Positions 15,374 to 23,928 of a DNA stretch of 37,701 nt are shown here, piece after piece (position 1 is the first letter of the stretch; each line of letters opens with the position of its first letter). A model generated the notes under the pieces. It saw only the letters and a program-made list of their open reading frames with translations, made no database searches and was not told the DNA's origin. Source of the stretch: Vacuolonema iberomarrocanum LEGE 07170 (GTDB taxonomy: Bacteria > Cyanobacteriota > Cyanobacteriia > Elainellales > Elainellaceae); assembly GCA_015207365.1 (NCBI GenBank), contig JADEXA010000067.1:1-37701 (forward strand), in the 5' to 3' direction. The position numbers were made by a program, and so were the translations under genes.

Positions 15374-17062
15374 TTGACGATCGAAACCATTCACGGCAAC
15401 ACTCAGGGTCTGAAATCCAGCCAAATCAAGCAGATTCAGCGGCTCTACCACCAGCGACTACCGGGCGATCGCCTCACTACGCCCGAGTTTGCCCAACGGC
15501 TTGCGGCGGTTAGCAGTGACATTGAAGAACCTATTTGTGCCTACATCAACCGCCGGGGTCAGGTTATTCGGGTTGGGGTTGGCTCCCTCCGCCAAACCCA
15601 GATTCCGCCCCTAGAACTACCTCGCTATGGTGCAGAACGACTGTCCGGCATCCGCTGTATTGCTACGCAGATGGATGAAACAACGCCCAACAACGGCTGT
15701 CTGACCGCAATGGCGATGCAGCGGTTGGACGCCTATGTCAGCCTGGCGCTATCAGGGGGTGGTTTCGAGCGCCGGGGCGGAGGAGCTACGGGGTATATCA
15801 GCAAAGGATTTCTGGCGCACTTAGTGCCCCATCCCGAAGCCACATGGACTGTATCACCACCCCTCAGCTTGGATGACCTGAGCGAGCAAGATTTTCTTGA
15901 GCTGGTCGAGGGGCTGGAAGAGGAATTTCGTCGGGAGTATGTGGCGCGGCAGATTCATCCCAGCCAGGATCGGGCGCTCATCGTGGGATTGTTGAGCGAT
16001 CGCACCGCCACACCCGCGTTCAACAATACGCTGCTCGAACTAGGTCGACTGGTCGAAACCGCAGGCGGTGAAGTCCTACAAACCCTTCATCAAAAACGTG
16101 GCCGCGCCCATCCTCAGACGGTGGTGGGGGAAGGAAAGGTGCAAGAAATTGCCCTGCTGACGCAAACCCTTGGCGCAACGTTGGTGGTGTTTGACCGCGA
16201 CCTCTCCCCAGCGCAGATTCGCAACCTAGAGCAGCAAATTGGCGTGCGCGTCGTCGATCGCACAGAAGTGATTCTCGACATCTTTGCGCAACGAGCGCAG
16301 ACCCGCGCCGGGAAACTGCAAGTGGAACTGGCACAACTGGAATACATGATGCCGCGTCTGGTGGGGCGGGGTCGAGCCATGTCTCGACTGGGGGGCGGTA
16401 TCGGCACAAGGGGGCCAGGGGAAACAAAATTGGAAACCGAGCGACGGGCTATCCAAAAACGCATCACCCGCTTGCAGCGAGAAGTGACCCAGCTCCAGGC
16501 TCACCGATCGCGCCTACGGCAGCAACGACAACACCAGGATGTGCCCACCGTCGCGCTGGTCGGCTATACCAATGCGGGCAAATCCACGTTGCTCAATGCC
16601 CTGACCAATGCCGAAGTTTATACCGCCGACCAATTGTTTGCCACCCTCGACCCGACTAGCCGTCGCCTTGCGGTGACTATCGCCGACACCCACGAAACCC
16701 TGTCGATGGTCCTGACCGACACGGTGGGCTTCATCCACGAACTTCCGGCTTCGCTGCTCGATGCCTTCCGCGCCACCCTGGAGGAAGTTACAGAAGCCGA
16801 TAGCCTGTTGCATGTGGTGGATCTGTCTCATCCCGCCTGGGAAAGCCAAATCGAGTCCGTCACCAAAATCCTCTCAGACATGCCGATCGCCTGCGGCCCC
16901 ATGCTGCTGGCCTTCAATAAAGTCGATCAGGTCGATAGCGAAACCCTGGCATTGGCGAAAGAAACCTATCCCAAGGCTGTGTTCATTTCGGCGAGCGATC
17001 GCCTGGGTCTCGAAACCCTGCGACAACGGCTCGGCCAACTGGTGCGCTTTGTTGCTGCCTAA
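15374..17062 (+). CDS. hflX: GTPase HflX
   Basis: A 562-residue TRAFAC-class GTPase. GTP-binding motifs are G1 GYTNAGKST (about 395-403), G3 DTVGF (about 449) and G4 NKVD (about 515). The HflX N-terminal domain is seen in GEGKVQEI and VVFDRDLSPAQIRNLE, then the glycine-rich GRGRAMSRLGGGIGTRGPGETKLE linker and a coiled coil. HflX binds the 50S subunit and splits or rescues stalled ribosomes, especially under heat stress. About 200 extra residues precede the core domain, usual for cyanobacterial HflX as I recall. TTG 15374 is the start: an in-frame TGA lies at 15356-15358, AAGGA precedes it, and the next in-frame ATG is deep in the protein. Confidence 0.95.
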   Translation: MTIETIHGNTQGLKSSQIKQIQRLYHQRLPGDRLTTPEFAQRLAAVSSDIEEPICAYINRRGQVIRVGVGSLRQTQIPPLELPRYGAERLSGIRCIATQMDETTPNNGCLTAMAMQRLDAYVSLALSGGGFERRGGGATGYISKGFLAHLVPHPEATWTVSPPLSLDDLSEQDFLELVEGLEEEFRREYVARQIHPSQDRALIVGLLSDRTATPAFNNTLLELGRLVETAGGEVLQTLHQKRGRAHPQTVVGEGKVQEIALLTQTLGATLVVFDRDLSPAQIRNLEQQIGVRVVDRTEVILDIFAQRAQTRAGKLQVELAQLEYMMPRLVGRGRAMSRLGGGIGTRGPGETKLETERRAIQKRITRLQREVTQLQAHRSRLRQQRQHQDVPTVALVGYTNAGKSTLLNALTNAEVYTADQLFATLDPTSRRLAVTIADTHETLSMVLTDTVGFIHELPASLLDAFRATLEEVTEADSLLHVVDLSHPAWESQIESVTKILSDMPIACGPMLLAFNKVDQVDSETLALAKETYPKAVFISASDRLGLETLRQRLGQLVRFVAA

Positions 17063-17113
17063 TGCTCCTCCGATATATGCTCGCGCACAATCGGCACATC
17101 CCCGATAGGATGT

Positions 17114-17143
17114 CGAGGGCAGAGGCGATCGCCCCTGCCCTCG
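17114..17143. terminator. Terminator-like palindrome after hflX
   Basis: Fifteen-base arms beginning CGAGGGCAG and ending CTGCCCTCG with HIP1 at the centre; one mismatched pair. It starts 52 bp after the hflX stop. There is no T run, so the terminator role is uncertain. Confidence 0.45.
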
Positions 17144-17166
17144 CCGCGTTATCCTGATTCACTCAG

Positions 17167-17255
17167 AAACCAAAACCAGATCATTTTTTGAAAGCCGCGC
17201 GCTGCGCGGCTTTCAAAAAATGATCTGGTTTTGGTTTTCGTTGAATTGGTATTAG
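17167..17255. repeat. Palindromic element family D, intact copy (D1)
   Basis: Perfect 34-bp arms at 17167-17200 and 17204-17237 around a 3-base tip GCT; the tip region reads GCCGCGCGCTGCGCGGC. The right flank continues TCGTTGAATTGGTATTAG, which read on the other strand (TAATACCAATTC) matches the edge of a second copy at 27594. Confidence 0.9.
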
Positions 17256-17333
17256 CCGTATCCTTTTCTGCTGGCACCCTAACCCACACCTTCAGCGCTC
17301 CGCCCAACCACCCCGACATTCCGTCCTGTGAGG

Positions 17334-17353
17334 GTTTCAAAAATGATTGGTAT
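17334..17353. repeat. Family D fragment with internal deletion (D4)
   Basis: GTTTCAAAAATGATTGGTAT equals the right arm of D1 (TTTCAAAAAATGATC) joined directly to its right edge (TTGGTAT). It abuts the family C element that follows. Confidence 0.5.
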
Positions 17354-17444
17354 AGGGCTTACGCATTTTGTCGATTTTGTGGCCGCGGTGCGGCCACAAA
17401 ATCGACATATTCCTTCAGGCTTACGCAAGGTTTGCGTATGCCCT
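17354..17444. repeat. Palindromic element family C, copy C3
   Basis: The main hairpin has 18-bp perfect arms at 17369-17386 and 17390-17407, tip GGT, with the string GTCGATTTTGTGGCCGC. A second small hairpin follows (GGCTTACGCAAGGTTTGCGTATGCC, imperfect). Outer ends are AGGGC and GCCCT. It has the same two-hairpin layout as the copy at 36300 but in inverse orientation. It occupies the hflX-galE gap; the remaining ~200 bp before galE show nothing clear. Confidence 0.85.
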
Positions 17445-17647
17445 GGTGTAGTCGGGTCTTAGAGAATGGGTATTAGCTCCTGTAAACCTCCATAGGTCAC
17501 CCCTGCTGCCAGATTCAAGCCATCAACTTCAAGATGATATGGGTTTGATAAAGTTTTGTGGAACCCCATCGATCCCCTGTTATAAAACAACCAGATAGGG
17601 GTTTGATCCAAATTGCAGCCGCAAACTATTTTTGGTGGAACAAACAT

Positions 17648-18652
17648 ATGGCAGAGCAAAACGCGACGATTTTGGTGACGGGGGGCGCGGGTTACATTGG
17701 TTCCCATGCTGTGCTGGCATTGAAGCAGGCAGGCTACAACGTCGTCGTGTTGGACAATCTGGTCTATGGGCACCGAGAGCTGGTAGAAGAGGTGCTGAAG
17801 ACGGAGCTGATCGAGGGAGACACGACCGATCGCCCTTTGCTCGACCAGATTTTCACGAGCCGCTCCATCGACGCTGTTATGCACTTTGCCGCCTATGCCT
17901 ATGTGGGCGAGTCGGTCAGCAACCCAGCCAAGTACTACCGCAACAATGTGTTTGGCACCCTGGTGCTGCTAGAAGCCATGCAGGCAGCTGGTGTTAAAAA
18001 TTTCGTCTTCTCTTCCACCTGTGCCAGCTACGGCATCCCGCAGGAAGTACCTATCACAGAAGACCATCCCCAGGTACCCATCAATCCCTACGGCATGAGC
18101 AAGCTGATGGTGGAAAAGATTCTGGCGGATTTCGGCGTAGCCTATGACCTCAAGTCGGTCATCTTCCGTTACTTCAACGCAGCGGGAGCCGATCCTGAAG
18201 GCCGCCTGGGAGAAGACCACAATCCCGAGACCCACCTGATTCCCCTAGTGCTGCAAACAGCCCTGGGGTTGCGGGACTCGATCAAAGTTTTTGGCAGCGA
18301 CTACCCGACCCCAGACGGCACCTGCATTCGGGATTACATCCATGTTGCCGACCTAGCGGATGCTCATGTGCTGGGATTGGAGTATTTATTGAAGGGGGGT
18401 GAAAGCTCCCGATTCAACCTGGGCAATGGCAATGGATTTTCGGTCTTAGAAGTCATCGAAGCGGCAAAACAGGTAACCGGACGCGACTTCCGGGTGGATC
18501 AGTGCGATCGCCGCCCCGGCGATCCCCCTGCCCTGGTGGGTAGCAGCGAACGGGCACGCAAAATCCTCGGCTGGACACCACACTACGCCGACATTCACAC
18601 AATCCTCACCCATGCCTGGAACTGGCATCAAAAACGGCACGGAGGCACATGA
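17648..18652 (+). CDS. galE: UDP-glucose 4-epimerase
   Basis: A 334-residue extended short-chain dehydrogenase that interconverts UDP-glucose and UDP-galactose using tightly bound NAD. The Rossmann motif is TGGAGYIGSH (10-19), FAAYAYVGESV follows, the catalytic serine/threonine region is FSSTCASYG, and the catalytic Tyr-Lys is in YGMSK. The C-terminal substrate part includes RYFNAAGADPEGRLGEDHNPETHLIP. ATG 17648 (MAEQNATILVTGG) fits the family start; the frame is open upstream but not protein-like. It feeds galactose into polysaccharides, lipopolysaccharide and galactolipid precursors. Its stop overlaps the start of the next gene (ATGA). Confidence 0.96.
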   Translation: MAEQNATILVTGGAGYIGSHAVLALKQAGYNVVVLDNLVYGHRELVEEVLKTELIEGDTTDRPLLDQIFTSRSIDAVMHFAAYAYVGESVSNPAKYYRNNVFGTLVLLEAMQAAGVKNFVFSSTCASYGIPQEVPITEDHPQVPINPYGMSKLMVEKILADFGVAYDLKSVIFRYFNAAGADPEGRLGEDHNPETHLIPLVLQTALGLRDSIKVFGSDYPTPDGTCIRDYIHVADLADAHVLGLEYLLKGGESSRFNLGNGNGFSVLEVIEAAKQVTGRDFRVDQCDRRPGDPPALVGSSERARKILGWTPHYADIHTILTHAWNWHQKRHGGT

Positions 18653-18993
18653 AGTATTTTTTCCTGTCTGATGGTTGGCGGATTGGCCGTGTCTGGGAAT
18701 TGGGAGGTCTCTGGAATGAGATCGGCTGGCGACGCAGACCAGATATTCAACAACTTCCTATTTCCCTACTCGAAAAAGGCGAAACTCTCTGGCTATACCG
18801 GGTAGAAGATGCGGTACTGATGCTAGAAGTGATGCCAAAAACAGATGGCACCCCCGTTCAAGAAGGAATCGGACAGGTCATTCTCAAGCGCTTGATTTCA
18901 GCCGAACAGGTCATTGAGCACTTGTGTAGTTTGAACACTGAGGCGATCGCCCATCCCAGCGACCTCCACACCACCCAACCCCAACAAATCTGA
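18649..18993 (+). CDS. Conserved small protein translationally coupled to galE
   Basis: A 114-residue soluble protein whose ATG overlaps the galE TGA in ATGA, strong evidence of coupled translation. The N-terminal half is compact and rich in Trp and Arg (MKYFFLSDGWRIGRVWELGGLWNEIGWRRRPDIQQL) followed by strands (GETLWLYRVEDAVLMLEVMPK); the last 25 residues are low-complexity His/Thr/Gln. I recall similar stand-alone proteins in cyanobacteria but know no function. Co-production with GalE suggests a role in sugar-nucleotide or envelope metabolism; this is inference only. Confidence 0.8.
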   Translation: MKYFFLSDGWRIGRVWELGGLWNEIGWRRRPDIQQLPISLLEKGETLWLYRVEDAVLMLEVMPKTDGTPVQEGIGQVILKRLISAEQVIEHLCSLNTEAIAHPSDLHTTQPQQI

Positions 18994-19138
18994 ACGTTCG
19001 TTGGATCATCCAATCTCCATCAGGCTAGACACAATACTAAGAATTTACGCAGAATACCCACATGTGGAGTGGGGACTGCTCGCCTTGCGCCAAATATAGT
19101 GGAGCTACCAATTCTGACAGGACTGAAATTGCTGGACG

Positions 19139-19879
19139 TTAGCGGCCGATTAACCCCTGCCCTGTGGGACAGAGATCAAGCAAGGGGCACTCGTCGCACC
19201 GGGGGTTGCGATAGTGACAGCACTTTTGCCCATGCAGCATCAACACCTCATGGTTGTCATACACCTGCTGCGCAGTCCAATCGTCGGGAAGTTGAGCCGC
19301 CAGCAGTTTATGGGAAGGTCCGACCGCCGTTTTTGACGGAATCAACCCCACGCGCAACGCAACGCGATGGTGGTGACTGTCGACGGGTAGTGCTGGACGC
19401 CGTAGGGAGCTGAAACACAGCACCGCCGCACTGGTTTTAGGGCCAATGCCCGGAATTTCTTCCAGCCAGCGTCGGGCAGCCTCCACAGACAGGTCGGCCA
19501 GAAAATCCAGAGACAGCTCGCCTCGACGCTCAGTGATTTGCTGGAGCACCGATTTCAGGCGGGGTGCTTTCACCTCTGGAAAGGTGCAGGGGGCGATCGC
19601 CTCCCGAATGACCGCGACATCCCCATCCCGCAAGGCTTCCCAGGAAGAAAAACGCTTCTGTAGTTGACGGAAGGCTTTACCCGAGTTGTGGTTCGTTGTG
19701 CGGTGACAGAGCAGCGCGGATACCAATTCGCTGAGCGGATCGAGGGAGCGAAAGTAGGGAATGGGGCAACCATAGACCTGGCAAAGGCGTTCGTGAACGA
19801 TCAGCGCTTTTTGCTGGGGGCCAAGGTCGGTTGATGGGGAAGCGTTGAATTGCGGCATCCCTGGAATGGAAGATTGCAT
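19139..19879 (-). CDS. Endonuclease III-like DNA glycosylase with 4Fe-4S cluster
   Basis: A 246-residue HhH-GPD protein. The helix-hairpin-helix LEEIPGIGPKTSAAVL contains the catalytic lysine (K148), and VDSHHHRV holds the catalytic aspartate (D167). C221-x6-C228-x2-C231-x5-C237 is the complete 4Fe-4S loop. Together these predict a bifunctional glycosylase/AP lyase for base-excision repair of oxidised pyrimidines. The usual SQNT/AQAT segment of Nth reads CHRTTNHNS here, so it is a divergent Nth and its lesion range may differ. ATG 19879 is used; an upstream TTG at 19903 adds eight residues. It stands alone. Confidence 0.9.
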   Translation of the reverse strand: MQSSIPGMPQFNASPSTDLGPQQKALIVHERLCQVYGCPIPYFRSLDPLSELVSALLCHRTTNHNSGKAFRQLQKRFSSWEALRDGDVAVIREAIAPCTFPEVKAPRLKSVLQQITERRGELSLDFLADLSVEAARRWLEEIPGIGPKTSAAVLCFSSLRRPALPVDSHHHRVALRVGLIPSKTAVGPSHKLLAAQLPDDWTAQQVYDNHEVLMLHGQKCCHYRNPRCDECPLLDLCPTGQGLIGR

Positions 19880-20381
19880 GGCGATCGCACATAAACGAGG
19901 CAACAGTCAAATTAACTCTGGCAAATAGTTAGTGTCTCAATATTGGTAACTTTTTAGACGTTTGGAAGCATGGGCTGAGAAGTTTTACGGACTGAGAATA
20001 CTTGGTTTATCTAACTCATAAAAGAACTTGCAGTCTATCACGTTCAAAACACTCAGAAACAAACCAAATAGGGGAAAGTTAAACTCCTCTCCCCTGGCAT
20101 TGTGCGGATAAGTTTGCAAATCGATGAGGCTGATTAGAGAAACATTCCAGGTAATTTTCTTGGCCAAGTTCAATCTACTGACAGACTGGCAATCTAGACT
20201 CGGTCACAAACGGTGAATGAGAAATATAGCGCTATGCGCGTTAGTTAAGTACGGTTGTGTGGGGCGCGGCGCGCCCCACACAACCGTTGCTGTGCTTAAT
20301 GCGGTTGCACACCGCTATATCTGAGGATACTGTCAGGAAAGTTGTCTGAACTGCTTGGCCTCAGAGGGGCACAGCCCACTT
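19880..20381. other. Intergenic region holding palindromic element B1
   Basis: About 500 bp between two minus-strand genes. Apart from element B1 (20224-20320), only AT-rich sequence with no supportable gene is seen; it should include the promoter of the endonuclease III-like gene. Confidence 0.5.
20224..20320. repeat. Palindromic element family B, copy B1
   Basis: Ends ATATAGCG and CGCTATAT form the terminal inverted repeat. The inner hairpin has arms of about 18 bp around the tip G at 20269, including CGGTTGTGTGGGGCGCG on the left. The right half is nearly identical to copy B2; the outer part of the left arm has drifted, so pairing is lost there. Confidence 0.85.
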
Positions 20382-20651
20382 TTAAGCCTGTAGAGCTTCA
20401 TCCATCTGAGACGTCGGATCGACGTAAAGCTGCATGATGGGAATCGGTTGCACCCGGTAGCCAATAACAGGAATATCTCGACAAAAGATACCAAGATAGG
20501 GGCGCATTTCAAACGCAGGCTCCGCATCTTGCTGATAGTCTCGCTCGCTCATAAGCTGAAATCCCTTACCTGTAGGAATGAGTTGAACGGGAGTTTTGGT
20601 ATTGCGTGAGACTAACCAATGTGTCGGTTGAAACAGTTGCTTTTTCTTCAT
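20382..20651 (-). CDS. Small conserved hypothetical protein
   Basis: An 89-residue soluble protein with no catalytic motif. It opens with a basic start (MKKKQLF), followed by [64 protein letters not shown], which looks like an ordered beta-rich fold and vaguely like a cyanobacterial family I cannot name. The ribosome binding site is weak. It is divergent from clpC. Its 3' end is close to palindromic element B1. It could be a real but short-lived annotation; amino-acid composition is protein-like. Confidence 0.6.
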
Positions 20652-20995
20652 TCGCTTGTTTGTTGCGAAACAATATTGAGCTTGATATTAAGTATCAAGT
20701 TTTCGACAAGATTTTGGGGCAAATGGGAGGTACGGAAACCTACAAAATGGGCATCATGCTTACCACACCCCACTCCAGCCCACCCATTGGATTACGGTTT
20801 TCCTACCCAGGAGATGCTTCATGAATTGAAACATTACCGATACATTGGTATGTAGCTCGACATCTATCGCACACCTGTATCGTGTCGGTCGTTGTTCAAT
20901 CGTCGGTTTACACCATACGAGGCGGCTGCATTATCAACCTCACCGATAGCTCGGGTTCAGCAGTGTCAGGAGAAACTCGTCGAGGACGTTCGAAT
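20652..20995. other. clpC upstream region
   Basis: This 344-bp divergent spacer must hold the clpC promoter. The frame upstream of clpC is open to 20882 but not conserved-looking. The clpC ribosome binding site GAGGA is at 20982-20986. No clear CIRCE or other operator was seen. Confidence 0.5.
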
Positions 20996-23482
20996 ATGTT
21001 TGAATACTTTACCGAGAAGGCGATCGCCGTAGTGATGGGGGCGCAAGAGGAAGCCCGTCGCTCTGGCCATAACTTTGTGGGAACCGAGCAAGTGCTGCTG
21101 GGTTTGCTCAAAGTTAAGGACACTATCGCTGAAAAGGTTTTGTCCGAGTTTGGCGTCACCCTTGAGGTGGCGCGGAAAGAAATCGAACAAATCGTGGGCA
21201 AGGGCTCTGGCTATGTCCCTCCAGAGATTCCGTTTACGCCCAAAGTGAAGGAAAGCTTTTCCCAAGCCTTTCAGGAATCGCGGCAACTGGACCAACCCTA
21301 CGTGGCTCCAGAGCATTTGCTGCTCAGTCTAGCAAAACAGCAGGACAGCGTTGCTGGGCGTGTTTTACAAAAGCTTGGGATTGACCTTGATCAATTTCGT
21401 AGCAAAATCATTCGAGTGGCGAGCGAAGAACCCTTAGTCGCTGCGGGCAACCGGGGCGATCGCGCCACGCGCTCGGGTTCAGCCAAAACGCCAACCTTAG
21501 AAGAATTTGGCACCGATTTAACAGCTCTGGCACGGGAAGGGAAGCTTGACCCCGTGGTCGGACGCCAGAAAGAAGTAGAGCGGGTGGTGCAAATTCTAGG
21601 TCGTCGCAGCAAGAATAACCCCGTGTTGATTGGGGAACCCGGCGTCGGTAAAACGGCGATCGCCGAAGGACTCGCCCAGCGGATTGTCGATGGCGATGTA
21701 CCCGACGCCATGCTGGAGAAGCACATCATCAGCCTCAACATGGGCACGTTGATTTCTGGCACCCGCTTCCGGGGAGAGTTTGAGGAACGGCTCAAGCAAA
21801 TCATGGAAGAGGTGCGCCAGGCCAGCAATATTATTTTGCTGATCGATGAAATTCACAACTTGGTTGGAGCTGGCTCCCTCGAAGGGGGCATGGATGCTGC
21901 CAACCTGATGAAACCCGCATTGGCACGAGGCGAACTGCAATGCATTGGGGCCACCACCCTGGATGAATATCGCAAGCACATTGAGCGCGATGCCGCTCTA
22001 GAACGACGCTTTCAGCCCGTCATGGTAGACGAACCGAGCGTTCTGGATACGGTGGAAATTTTGCGGGGTCTGCGGCAACGTTATGAGCAGCATCACCGCC
22101 TGTCGATTACGGATGATGCGCTGGAGTCGGCAGCAAAGTGGTCGGCTCGCTACATCGCCGATCGTCATCTGCCCGATAAGGCGATCGACCTGATCGACGA
22201 GGCCGGTTCACGGGTACGGTTGCGCCATTCCCTGCAATCATCTGATCGGGAGTTGAAGCAACAACTCCGTCAGGTTATTCAAGAGAAGGAACGGGCAGTC
22301 TCGGGGCAAGACTTTGACAAAGCCTCGGAGCTGCGCGATCGGGAACGGGAACTGGAAACCCAAATCCGTAGCATCGGAGCCGATCAGGATGGAGCCAGCG
22401 AATCTCCCGCCTCCGCTCCGTCAAGGCCGATTGTCAGTGCTGAGGATATTGCGCAGGTACTCGAAGCCTGGACAGGAATCCCTGTGGCCAGCCTGACTGA
22501 ATCGGAGTCCCTATCGCTGTTGAATCTGGAAGAGCGCTTGCATGAGCGAGTCATCGGCCAGTCTGAGGCTGTGAAGGCAGCTGCTCGTGCTATCCGTCGG
22601 GCTCGTGTGGGGCTGAAGAATCCCGACCGTCCGATCGCCAGCCTCTTCTTCTCTGGGCCTACCGGGGTCGGCAAAACAGAACTCGCGCGGGCACTGGCTG
22701 CGACCGTGTTTGGTTCTGAAGACGCGATGATTCGGGTAGATATGTCGGAGTTGATGGAATCGCAGTCCGTGTCGAAGCTGATTGGCTCCCCTCCAGGGTA
22801 TGTCGGCTATGACGATGGCGGACAGTTGACCGAGGCGGTACGGCACAAACCCTATACCGTAGTGCTGTTCGACGAAATCGAAAAAGCCCATCCCGAAGTG
22901 TTCAATGTGTTGCTGCAGCTGTTGGAAGATGGCCGCTTGACAGATTCCAAGGGACGCGTGGTCAGCTTCAAGAACACCCTGATCCTGTTTACCTCCAACA
23001 TCGGCTCTCGGGCGATCGAAAAGGGCGGTGCAGGTTTGGGCTTCAACTCGACGGATAATCTGGAAGAGTCTCAGTACAACCAGATTCGCAATCGAGTGAT
23101 GGATGAGCTGAAGCAATACTTCCGCCCCGAGTTGCTGAACCGTTTGGACGAGATCATCGTCTTCCGTCAGCTCAACCGCGAGGAAGTGGGTCAAATCGCT
23201 GACCTGTTGATGGAGGATGTGAATCGCCGATTGAGCGATCGCCAGCTTACCGTTCAACTCACCCCTGCGATGAAGATCAAACTGGCGGATGAGGGCTACA
23301 ACCCAACCTTCGGGGCACGCCCCCTACGGCGAGCTATCACGCGCCTAGTCGAAGACCAAATCGCTGAAGCCCTGCTATCGGGTGCCGTGGGAAATGGCGA
23401 TGCAGTGATACTAGATGTTGACGACGACCAGCAAGTGACATTCCGTAAAGGCGAAGTCGCTGAACTGCAACCCGTTGGCTAA
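20996..23482 (+). CDS. clpC: ATP-dependent Clp protease ATP-binding subunit ClpC
   Basis: An 828-residue class I Hsp100. It has the N-terminal double Clp_N repeat (FVGTEQVLLGLL and YVAPEHLLLSLA), AAA+ module 1 with Walker A GEPGVGKTA (about 213-221) and Walker B ILLIDEIHN, a middle domain with a UVR motif (QEKERAVSGQDFDKASELRDRE, about 425-447), and AAA+ module 2 with Walker A GPTGVGKTE (about 554-562) and VVLFDEIEKAHPEV. The UVR motif and overall length mark ClpC rather than ClpB or ClpA. It unfolds proteins for ClpP/ClpR and is normally essential in cyanobacteria and plastids. ATG 20996 (MFEYFTEKAI) has a GAGGA site and is the standard start. Confidence 0.97.
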   Translation: MFEYFTEKAIAVVMGAQEEARRSGHNFVGTEQVLLGLLKVKDTIAEKVLSEFGVTLEVARKEIEQIVGKGSGYVPPEIPFTPKVKESFSQAFQESRQLDQPYVAPEHLLLSLAKQQDSVAGRVLQKLGIDLDQFRSKIIRVASEEPLVAAGNRGDRATRSGSAKTPTLEEFGTDLTALAREGKLDPVVGRQKEVERVVQILGRRSKNNPVLIGEPGVGKTAIAEGLAQRIVDGDVPDAMLEKHIISLNMGTLISGTRFRGEFEERLKQIMEEVRQASNIILLIDEIHNLVGAGSLEGGMDAANLMKPALARGELQCIGATTLDEYRKHIERDAALERRFQPVMVDEPSVLDTVEILRGLRQRYEQHHRLSITDDALESAAKWSARYIADRHLPDKAIDLIDEAGSRVRLRHSLQSSDRELKQQLRQVIQEKERAVSGQDFDKASELRDRERELETQIRSIGADQDGASESPASAPSRPIVSAEDIAQVLEAWTGIPVASLTESESLSLLNLEERLHERVIGQSEAVKAAARAIRRARVGLKNPDRPIASLFFSGPTGVGKTELARALAATVFGSEDAMIRVDMSELMESQSVSKLIGSPPGYVGYDDGGQLTEAVRHKPYTVVLFDEIEKAHPEVFNVLLQLLEDGRLTDSKGRVVSFKNTLILFTSNIGSRAIEKGGAGLGFNSTDNLEESQYNQIRNRVMDELKQYFRPELLNRLDEIIVFRQLNREEVGQIADLLMEDVNRRLSDRQLTVQLTPAMKIKLADEGYNPTFGARPLRRAITRLVEDQIAEALLSGAVGNGDAVILDVDDDQQVTFRKGEVAELQPVG

Positions 23483-23546
23483 TCTAATCTGTTGGCTAAG
23501 CTTCGCTAACGTGGCATAGTACCAAAGCTTAGCTAGGACAAAAGAT

Positions 23547-23588
23547 GCGGCAGGATGCTTCTTGATCAGCATCCTGCCGCTTGCTTTT
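23547..23588 (+). terminator. Rho-independent terminator of clpC
   Basis: Perfect 12-bp arms GCGGCAGGATGC and GCATCCTGCCGC around a 10-base loop, followed by TTGCTTTT, 64 bp after the clpC stop. Confidence 0.85.
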
Positions 23589-23622
23589 AATGCTCGTAGC
23601 TGACCCTGCATCCTAACCCTAA

Positions 23623-23723
23623 TATCAAATCCGGTTGAAGAACCCAACTATCGTTTGCGCCCGCTGCAGTGCAGCGGGCGCAAACGATAGTTGGGTTTTA
23701 CGGCTGTTTAACCGGATTTGATA
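23623..23723. repeat. Palindromic element family A, copy A1
   Basis: Terminal inverted repeats TATCAAATCCGGTT (23623-23636) and AACCGGATTTGATA (23710-23723) are perfect. Inside is a hairpin with perfect 28-bp arms (23641-23668 and 23670-23697) and one central G; the tip reads CCGCTGCAGTGCAGCGG. Between hairpin and right end is an unpaired ACGGCTGTT-like spacer. The ends begin and finish with TA. Confidence 0.95.
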
Positions 23724-23750
23724 CAAGTCCAGGACAAAATCCAGAACGAA

Positions 23751-23848
23751 ATATAGCGCTATGCGCATTAAGCACAGCAACGGTTGTGTGGGGCGCGGCG
23801 CGCCCCACACAACCGTTGCTGTGCTTAATGCGGTTGCACCCCGCTATA
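23751..23848. repeat. Palindromic element family B, copy B2
   Basis: Inner hairpin has perfect 34-bp arms (23764-23797 and 23799-23832) around one central G; the tip is GGGGCGCGGCGCGCCCC. Outer ends TATAGCG and CGCTATA pair. It lies 27 bp after element A1 and shares its last bases (ATA) with element C1. Confidence 0.95.
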
Positions 23849-23928
23849 CTACTGGACTTACGCAATTTGTTGATTTTGTGGCCGCGACGCGGCCACAAAA
23901 TCAACAAATTGCGTAAGTCCAGTAGTAT
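23846..23928. repeat. Palindromic element family C, copy C1 (83-bp perfect palindrome)
   Basis: Two perfect 41-bp arms (23846-23886, 23888-23928) around a single A. From outside in the left arm reads ATACTACTGGACTTACGCAA, then TTTGTTGATTTTGTGGCCGCG. Unlike copies C2 and C3 it has no second small hairpin. Confidence 0.95.

Noticed and set aside
19069..19413. Plus-strand open frame of 114 codons opposite the endonuclease III-like gene.
   Set aside because: It overlaps the 3' half of a well-supported gene on the other strand, and its translation is low in order and has no recognisable motif.
22511..23257. Minus-strand open frame of 248 codons inside clpC.
   Set aside because: Antisense shadow of a highly conserved gene; Gln/His/Leu-rich with no ribosome binding site or motif.
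23547..23588. Clp terminator considered as another palindromic element.
   Set aside because: It has a 10-base loop, a trailing T-rich run and the right distance from the stop codon, and it shares no sequence with families A-D.
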